Shown: positions 56,961 to 64,000 of the stretch, in pieces
How the letters are laid out: each line of letters opens with the position of its first letter
Numbering within the stretch: position 1 is the first letter of the stretch
Source of the DNA: Tetracentron sinense
Taxonomy: Eukaryota > Streptophyta > Magnoliopsida > Trochodendrales > Trochodendraceae
Length of the DNA stretch: 64,000 nucleotides
Reading direction: 5' to 3'
Assembly (NCBI GenBank): GCA_015143295.1
Contig: CM026564.1
Coordinates: 10,032,416-10,096,415, forward strand
Translations under genes and position numbers: made by a program
The notes under the pieces: model-generated
Told to the model about the DNA's origin: nothing
Seen by the model: only the letters and a program-made list of their open reading frames with translations
Databases searched by the model: none

Positions 56961-58637
56961 TGCTCTGTATGTCTGGACTGTTTTGACCATATCTTTTGAC
57001 TCGCTCGTCGGATTTCGATGATTCAACTTGCGTTGGATCCGTCTTTCGAAGACGAACATTTCTAACGTTTCGGAATTTCCGATTTCTCCCTTATTTATTA
57101 ATTTGACTAAAAAAACGGCCAATTAGCTACGAGGGTGCTATTCATTAAGGATGAAAAAGTCCGGGGTGCTACAGAAAGGGAGGAGAAGAAGAGGGTTTTC
57201 ACCTAGGGTTTCCATTGGAGAGGGAAATCAAAGGGTTTGACAACCCTAGATCATCCCCAAGCTTGAATTGCTTCAAGCTCAAGGCTCAAGCTCGTGGGGG
57301 ATCTCGTTCTCAAGCTAGGACCGCATTCTCCAAGGCATTTCAAGAGGGTTTCTTCCCCAAACCAAGTCTCCCTCAAGGAAAGGTTCCTCCTTTCAAGTTG
57401 GAGCTCAAATCAAGGTTCTTACCAAGATCAAGCCTTAATCTAAGGTTAGTACACCTTACTAACTTTCCCTAGCAATAATCTAGGTTTTCTATTGTAAATG
57501 GTGATTATTTATATTATGTTTTCCTTCCCTATGCATTGTATTAACTCAAAAAAGATAAACAAGATAAAGAAAATGGAATGGATGTGTGGATGGGAGATTG
57601 GATGTGGCGATTGGATGCCGAATGTGTGATGTATGATATGTGTGGGTTGTGAGTTGGAAATGGAGGATGGGCATTGTACAAATAACAAACTTACCCTTGT
57701 GTAATTGGATGGAAAATATGCAATTAAAATAAGGAGATGAACTACTAAGGAACAATGTATGTGATGTGTTTGACGAAATGCCTAAACTATGAAATAATGA
57801 TTTAAATGAAGAAATGGAAAGGAGCCTTATGCATGTATTCTCATGAATGATGAATGGATTTAAATACCATGTCGATTACTCAAATTCTCATATGCATATA
57901 TCGTGAATTGAATGGTGATATCATATATCTCTTATTAACCTTATTTCATGATTGTCACGATTGACACGTACACGAGCACGCATGATAGCATGAACCGAGA
58001 TTTCAAGAGCATATGCATATAATAACCAACGAGAAAATAATGCATGTCAAGGAGGTTGGTAGCCCAGGGACATTCGGGTACTAGCCTCTGTCTCACAAGA
58101 AAACCCCTAAAACACATATTGTCAAGGAGGTTGGTAGCCCAGGGACATTCGGGTACTAGCCTCTGGCTCACAAGAAAACTAAACAAGTAATAAAAATCAC
58201 ATATTGTCAAGGAGGTTAGTAGCCCAGGGACATTCGGGTACTAGCCTCTGGCTCACAAGAAAACCATATTTATCAAGGAGGTTGGCAGCCCAGGGAGATT
58301 CGAGTGCTAGCCTCTGGCTCACAAGTTACAAGATGCAAGTTTACAAGATGATGACAAGACATTCATACATGCACGCATACATGATTTCAACAAGGCATAC
58401 CGAGATATGGAAACGGGTTTTCAAGCAGGAGTTTTATCGGCGTTTTTGCATTCATGCACGTACATTAAGATGATAATATTGCTCCATGTTTAATATCGTT
58501 TAATTCTATGATTTTACTATTGTCTTGAATTGATGATTGGTATTGTATTACTCTTTGTGTGTTGATTATCGCTATTGTTAGCTAGTAGCTTGTACCCGCT
58601 GAGTATTCCATGCTCAGCCGTACTTTCATGTCGGTAG

Positions 58638-58768
58638 GTACGGAGGGAGCCCTCGACCCAGAGCCTTGGGTCGAGGAAGAGTACATAGAAGAGAGAGAGC
58701 CATCTATTCCACTACAGTCTCAAGCGGACCGAGACCTCGACGTGTGGCCATACCTTGACTACTGTTGA
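58638..58768 (+). other. Conserved acidic LTR segment, gypsy1 3' LTR
   Basis: Same as the 5' LTR copy (LDPEPWVEEEYIEERE ... DLDVWPYLDYC, stop) with four more codons in the middle, keeping the frame. Confidence 0.55.
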
Positions 58769-60183
58769 GGGGAGAGTGCGAGGGGATTTTGAGTAGTTAT
58801 GACATTTTGATAGGTGGGCCTGTCCACCTTCGACTTAGACATGTTTTGTATATATGTTAACTTGGAATACCATTTTGAGAACTATAGAAGAGATGAAAAA
58901 TTTAGTTTACGATTCCGCATTTATGTTTAGCTTCCGCGCTCTGATTATCATTGTTTTAGTACTGTAATTATCTTGTTCATGACAGGATGGCTTGGCAGGT
59001 ACGTATAGTCACGCCTAAAGTATCCCTAAACTCGTAGGGGGTATTTTGGGGCGCGATAAGAACACCTTCTAATTCTGGAAATCCGAGAATTGGAAAGTGT
59101 TTAGGACTCCTTAGCCTATATGAAGACCTTAAGTTCATGAGTTTTAGGGTTACAAACATTTTAAGAGTTTTAGAAACCTCAATGAGAGTTTTGCAAAGTC
59201 TTGTGAGAGGATTTTCATCTCAAAGAGAAGAGAAAGCTTGAAGATCATCTCCAAGACCATTCCAAAGCGATTCAATCATAGGGAAGCGATCAAGGAAGAT
59301 ACCCCTCGATGTTCTAACCTAATGATATGTATGCTATGATGATTTTAAAATCTGGGAATGATGATTACATGTTTTTATGATTATGGTAATTAGGGTTTGC
59401 ATGATTTAAGAGAATTTGGTATTAATGATCATGAATGGAACTAGGGCAATGTGAATTCGATATGCTATTGATGTTATGATGATGAATTAAGGATTTTGTT
59501 GATATCTGCATATGATATTATGATTGTTTTAAGAATCCTCATGCATATATTGATTGAACTTGATGAAGGAGAGGATTCTAGGTCTTGTTCATGAATGGAA
59601 TCGAGAAGAAAGAGTTGAATGATGATCTTATATGAAATTCTATGATGTTAATTGTGACTTTATTCTATGTACATAAACTATTCTTGTATGAACTTCAATG
59701 TAAATTATGCCTAATTATGTTTGTACCTCAATTTGTTGAAATTCAGATAAGTAAACACTTAGAGGATTTTGATGTTGGAATCTAAGGGATAACCTAGATG
59801 GAAGTTGGCCATGTCACTCAAGCACATGTCTCACCGTATGATAGATATTATAAGTACATGCCTCACAAGTCCATGCACAAGACCTTCATGTTACATGCAT
59901 TGGATTACATGTTAATGCCTTTGAGAACTTTCATGTTACATGCATTGATACACATGCTTCTATGAATTTTCATAACCATGCACAAGTCTTACATGTCTAC
60001 ACAACTCACGAGTCTTATATACCATGAATGCGTTTATGTTTACATGTTTCCGTATGTGAACTGTAAGATATGTCTATTTATGATAAAGCATGACCATGAT
60101 TATAAGTTATGACATTGTTAGCTAGCCTTTTTGTGCACCAAGCTTTCGTTTGCTCAACCATACTTTTTATGTCGATATTTCAG

Positions 60184-60308
60184 GAGGGTTCGATATTTGT
60201 GCTCCAGGACCTTGTATAGAAGAGGAGTACCAAGAAGAACAGGAAGGTGATTATATTGAGGAAGAGATCAATCTGGACTACTATCCATATTATTTAGCTT
60301 TTAGTTAG
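60184..60308 (+). other. Conserved acidic LTR segment, copy D
   Basis: After GATATTTCAG the phase-1 frame encodes 40 residues with FDICAPGPCIEEEYQEEQEG and NLDYYPYY near the end, then TAG. The upstream hairpin seen in the other copies is weak here. Confidence 0.5.
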
Positions 60309-62539
60309 TTTACTTTATTTCAGTTGAAAGGAATGTAATAAGACAGAGTTAAATATGTTGCTTAGGTTTTGAATTTTAAATTAAGATCATATGGGTGATT
60401 AGATTACTATGTTAGAATGGTCATTATATCATCGAATTATTGATGTTATTCTTATTTCAAGGTAATATTATTTAAGAAAATTTCAGTTGCACATTTAGTT
60501 GCCTTACATGTCATATAGATATGGATATGGATATGGAATGTAGTGTCACGGATCCAAAGTCCTATTTGACCATGATGGGATTTTGGGGCATTACATTGAG
60601 CGGTGCCGACCGCCCCTTTACAAATCCCCTGTAGTAGCTTGCCGATCCAAGGATACTCCATATTTCGGTGACACTTTTGGGCCTTTTCCAGTTCATCACT
60701 GCCTCCACCTTCGCAGAGTCTACTGAGATCCCATCCACATCGCCTAAGAATGTCACTTTCTCTAGTCAGAACTCACACTTGCTCAACCTAGCATACACTA
60801 TACTCTCGGAGAGTGTGTAGCATGAGTCGAATATATCTCTCATGATTGTCCCGTGTCCTGGAGTATACTAGGATATCATCCACGAACACAATCACATAGC
60901 AATATAGAGATGGTCTGAACACTCGGATCATCAAGTCCATGAAAGCTATCGGTGTATTCGTTAGACCAAAAGGCATGACAAGGAACTCATAGTGCTCATA
61001 CCGAGTCTTGAAGACAGTCTTAGGAACGTCTTTAGCCTTGATCTCCAACTGATGATAGCCTAATTGAAGATATATCTTGGAGAAGAACCTTGCTCCCTTC
61101 AACTGGTCAAACAAGTCGTCTAACAGAGGCAATGGATAACGATTTTTGACTATGACCTTATTCAGTTGCCTGCAGTCGATGTACATCCTTATCAACCCAT
61201 CCTTCTTCTTCATGAAGAGCATTGGAGCTCCCCACAGTGAAAAAATTGGTTGGATGAAACCAAGGTTATGCAGCCCCTAAATCTACTCCTTTAACTCCAT
61301 CGGAGCCATCCAATACAGAGCTTAGACATCGAAGTAGTGCCTGGAGCCAACTTTATAGCAAACTCGATCACCCTATTAGGAGGTAATCCTATCAAGTCTT
61401 CAGGAAACACATCCAAAAACTCGCTCACGACTGGAATGACGGAAGAGTCTTGCACCTCCGGATTCAAGAGACATAAGGCCGTAAGACGATCGATGTCTTT
61501 CTTCCCTAGCCCTCGAAAGTGAAACGACTTTCCTCCATCTAGCTTGAAGTTCACCATCTTCTCGAAATAGGTGACATGCCCATGGTGAGTCGAGAGTCAA
61601 TCCATGCTAAGAAAGACATCGAAGTCTTGCAAATCTAGGATGTGATGCCCCGAACCCGCACCTAGGGAATCAAGTTCCGAGATGCGTGCCCATTCATCAT
61701 TACCATGCAAGCAGAAGACTTTACCCGCGAAAATACGAGAAATTAAAATATTTATCAGATGCTTCCATAAAGAAAATAACACCTGTCATCATAATAGCCA
61801 TTATCACAAACCATATACATGTATTAATTATATTGAGTTTGTTTACAAAAATAGGAGCCACTAACACACCAGGTATAGTCTGTATAGTATCCAAAAGTTT
61901 GTAGGTCCATTATCTACTGGTCAGCAGCTCTGAGATCTGCTGACATGAAACGTCAGTGAGCTATGAAGCCCAATAAAACCACAATCCATCTAGACTATTT
62001 TCCATATAATGACACGCATCAATAATGATATAATAAACAGTTCAATTTACATGTTACAGTAAAATAAAATAGTATATAATAACCGTGACCCAATATCACT
62101 TAGGGCTATGTCACCATAACCGAGGTTCCCAACCTCTCATTATTTTTCCAATTATGGAGTTCATTTATGAAATGATGTTCATATTACCAAGTTATCATTT
62201 CAACCATCAATCATGTTTCATTTCGATTCCATAGACTCTATTAACTGGTCACAACCCATAAATGTTCATCTTAAGTCTTTAAACCATAACCATAGGTTCA
62301 CATACTATGTTCCGACATTCACCCGAACATAACCAAACATTAGGTATACCAACCCAAACCACCTGGAATCTGAAGATTCCATACCAAACTCTGAGTATAC
62401 CGACCCAGACAAAAACAAAAAACCCTAGGTACACCGACTTAGAGAACTTTGAATCCGAAGATTCCACACACAACCTGAGCACTCACCCGATAAGTACATA
62501 CTCCTCAATTTAACTGATTCCCAACATCTACTGTGTATC

Positions 62540-62960
62540 CGCTGCCATTTCCCAGCTATCAGTCACGAAGGGACCCCGACAATCTCGTCTTCCGCCTCTT
62601 CTGGCAAGCCAATGGAGGGAGCCTGGTTCTCATTTGGACACAGTCTTCTCTTGACTATCCACCACGAGGGAAACCCGATAGACAGACGCCGTCATCTTCT
62701 GACCTAACTAAAGAGGAACCCCAGTCTATACACTATCTGATGATCAGTCACTTAAACTCCCTAAGACTCCGACATCTCCCAACTATCAGTCACGGAGGAA
62801 ACCCGAGCCTTACTGGACACCGTCTCTCCTGACCTAGTCAAAGAGGAACCACAGACGACCTAAACAAATAGACTGACATCTCCCGACTATCAGTCACAGA
62901 GGAATCCCGGTTCCCTACTGGACACCAATTCTCCTGACCTAGTTAAAGAGGAAACATGGC
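62540..62960 (-). repeat. Minisatellite in LTR J
   Basis: Three to four diverged units of about 105-120 bp carry CAACTATCAGTCACGGAGGAA and TCCTGACCTAGTCAAAGAGGAA. Confidence 0.75.
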
Positions 62961-63257
62961 CCATACTTAACTCAAGTTTGATTTTTTTAACCATAGGACA
63001 ACCCCAGTTAACCCAAGCCTCGTTTGATTAACTGAAACAGTTGGGCCTCACACCTGTGGACCAAGTCCAATAACACACCATCCCGTTAAGGAACGTTTTC
63101 AAGCCAATGGATGTGTTCAACGCCTTACACAACATCCAGACAGACTTTTCGACACACCAGGGTGACGATACAACATACTTAGGACCCAATCCAGGCTCCC
63201 TGAGGGTCCATCTGAAGTCCAAACATCATCATAGCTCAAAAAATCTTTTCTACGCAC

Positions 63258-63345
63258 TGGCGATCAATTGCAGTGCTGGGCGATCGATCGCTCAGGTTTT
63301 TACACATTGGCGATCGATAGCCCCTACAGAGGGATCGATCGCCTA
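63258..63345 (-). promoter_or_regulatory. GATCGATC palindrome module in LTR J
   Basis: GGCGATCGATCGCT, GGCGATCGATAGCC and GGGATCGATCGCC, resembling the LTR F type. No TATA box is obvious next to it. Confidence 0.45.
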
Positions 63346-63636
63346 GTGCACAATGATCCAAAATCTGGGGTTTTTACACCCTAGACCGAGGGCTACACCC
63401 CTCTACTCATTTTCTATGCCCCACCACCCTTCCATACATCATCCATGGGGTCTCTGGCCCTTTTCCATCCACGGCACACAAAAACCATACATTCCACATA
63501 TACTAATAGCTTTAAAAAGCGGAAAATAGAGGAGAGGGAAGGGGTTTTACCTCCCTACATGGATTTCGAGGTGTCGGGGGATGAAATGGACAACGCCAAT
63601 ATGACGGGAATGCTGGAAAACCTAAAGGTGGAGCTT

Positions 63637-63820
63637 CTCTCTCTCTAACTCTTACTTTCTCTCTCTAACTTTTCCTCTCTCTTTACACACCAATCGAGAA
63701 GCTGGGAAAGAAATCAGACGCTACCAACGCGTCGGGAGCGTTGAAATACTCCAAGATGGACTCCCCTTTCTTTCTCTCTCTTCTTTCCTCTTTCTCTCTC
63801 TACTTTCTCTCTCTAGGATC
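63637..63820. repeat. Interrupted CT microsatellite
   Basis: Several (CT)n runs separated by short unique pieces at 63637-63682, 63770-63818. Confidence 0.8.
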
Positions 63821-64000
63821 CGGTGTGGCAGAGCTTCGCTCTCTGCTTGAAAACCGTGAGAATATAGGCAATGGCCTTGCCTATGTGGCAAGGCCATTTC
63901 TTGTCACATGGGTGTGTGATGTGGCGGTTTGACCATGCTTTGACTGTTGATTGGTTTTCCCACTTTTTGCATATACGCTCCCGTAAACCTACTAAATGAC

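Larger units (their letters stand above)
54578..57173 (-). mobile_element. Solo LTR C (Tekay-like gypsy), duplication GAAAG
   Basis: 2596 bp in reverse. On the minus strand it runs TGTAGCACCCCGGACTTTTTC to GGTATTTTGGGGCGTGACA, flanked by GAAAG at 54573-54577 and 57174-57178. Parts on the minus strand: palindrome module 56960-56777, leader, donor-like CCAAG/GTTAGTACAC at 56463/56462, eleven minisatellite units, hairpin near 55050-55025, acidic segment 55007-54862. It is related to but distinct from the gypsy1 LTR it sits in. Confidence 0.85.
46549..59058 (+). mobile_element. gypsy1: full-length Tekay-like chromovirus, duplication AGAAC
   Basis: 5' LTR 46549-48913, primer site, gag, protease, reverse transcriptase, RNase H, integrase, chromodomain-like end, polypurine tract, 3' LTR from 54057. 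AGAAC flanks it at 46544-46548 and 59059-59063. 12.5 kb with, and about 9.9 kb without, the inserted solo LTR C. All usual parts can be seen. Coding region broken, roughly eight breaks. The two LTRs are very alike by eye, so it is younger than gypsy I and LTR D. Confidence 0.9.
54057..59058 (+). repeat. gypsy1 3' LTR, split by solo LTR C
   Basis: Same parts as the 5' LTR: palindrome module 54267-54455, donor-like site 57444/57445, minisatellite 58045-58327, hairpin near 58596-58616, acidic segment 58638-58768. Solo LTR C is inserted in its leader part at 54578-57173. Confidence 0.85.
46193..60595 (+). mobile_element. Solo LTR D carrying gypsy1
   Basis: It starts TTAGAGACCCAAAATT and ends TTTTGGGGCATTACA. 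GTGAG at 46188-46192 and TTGAG at 60596-60600 are near-matching duplications. Without gypsy1 it is about 1.9 kb. A palindrome module with core TTTTGTATTGGGAAATTTG lies at about 46395-46536. TATATG at 59117, the acidic segment at 60184-60308 and the terminal inverted repeat lie right of the insertion. Confidence 0.7.
45290..61640 (-). mobile_element. Old gypsy element I (Tekay-like pol), split by solo LTR D
   Basis: The right part (60596-61640) carries the protease-to-reverse transcriptase region: [48 protein letters not shown]. The left part (45290-46192) carries RNase H ([26 protein letters not shown]) and the start of integrase. The order fits one minus-strand Ty3/gypsy pol cut by LTR D. 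No LTRs of its own are seen. Broken, with many breaks; the oldest layer of this nest. Confidence 0.75.
61641..64000 (-). repeat. Long LTR J (gypsy-like), runs off the window
   Basis: On the minus strand it ends GGTTCGGGGCATCACA. It shares the long-LTR plan: an ATGTCAGCAG acceptor-like site near 61935, minisatellites at 62300-62480 and 62540-62960, and a GATCGATC module at 63258-63345. The acidic segment is not recognisable after its acceptor-like site. The other end lies outside the window. Confidence 0.55.

Overview
The window looks like nuclear DNA from a flowering plant with a repeat-rich genome. It holds SIRE-like Ty1/copia elements, Tekay-like Ty3/gypsy chromoviruses with very long LTRs, Helitrons with the plant-type 5' end TCTTTACTATTATAATG and 3' end CTAG, several MITEs, and only one convincing host gene. 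I cannot name the species. No rRNA, tRNA, CRISPR or bacterial-type features were seen.

Layout. 0-5.2 kb: an AT-rich inverted-repeat element, a minus-strand LTR remnant (E), an LTR remnant (F), and inside F a clean 2.45-kb solo LTR (A) with target duplication GTCAG. 5.2-10.3 kb: an old copia relic whose gag region is split by a 2.3-kb solo LTR (B, duplication GCTTC). 10.6-13.1 kb: a MITE, a hAT-like remnant and small Helitrons. 13.2-13.9 kb: the host gene, an intronless reading frame for a uL18 (L18p/L5e) family ribosomal protein with a mitochondrial-like presequence and two perfect inverted repeats upstream. 14.3-36.2 kb: a tandem duplication of a flank plus a 2.9-kb Helitron. The second Helitron copy carries solo LTR G, which carries an 11-kb copia element (copia1). 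36.4-36.8 kb: a MULE-like MITE. 36.8-43.6 kb: copia2, a relative of copia1 that has gag and no recognisable pol. 45.3-61.6 kb: a four-level nest: old gypsy I, split by solo LTR D, split by a full-length Tekay-like element (gypsy1, both LTRs, duplication AGAAC), whose 3' LTR is split by solo LTR C. 61.6 kb to the end: another long LTR (J) that runs off the window.

Two features of the LTRs stand out. First, seven LTR copies from six families (A, B, C, D, E and both gypsy1 LTRs) carry, at the same relative place, a short acidic reading frame of about 38-48 codons with a shared core (PxPWVEE / DICxPGPWIEEDY, then DLDxWPY and stop). Each follows a splice-acceptor-like AG in the same phase, usually just after a small hairpin whose stem varies with pairing kept. 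I do not recognise it. Second, a palindrome-rich module (ACCGATCGATCGGT and relatives) lies upstream of the TATA box in both gypsy and copia LTRs, often with a shared core TTTGTATGGGGAAATTT. It recurs inside copia1 just before the TATA box of an extra 3' reading frame.

All LTR elements are treated as fossils. For each I give limits, parts and state.
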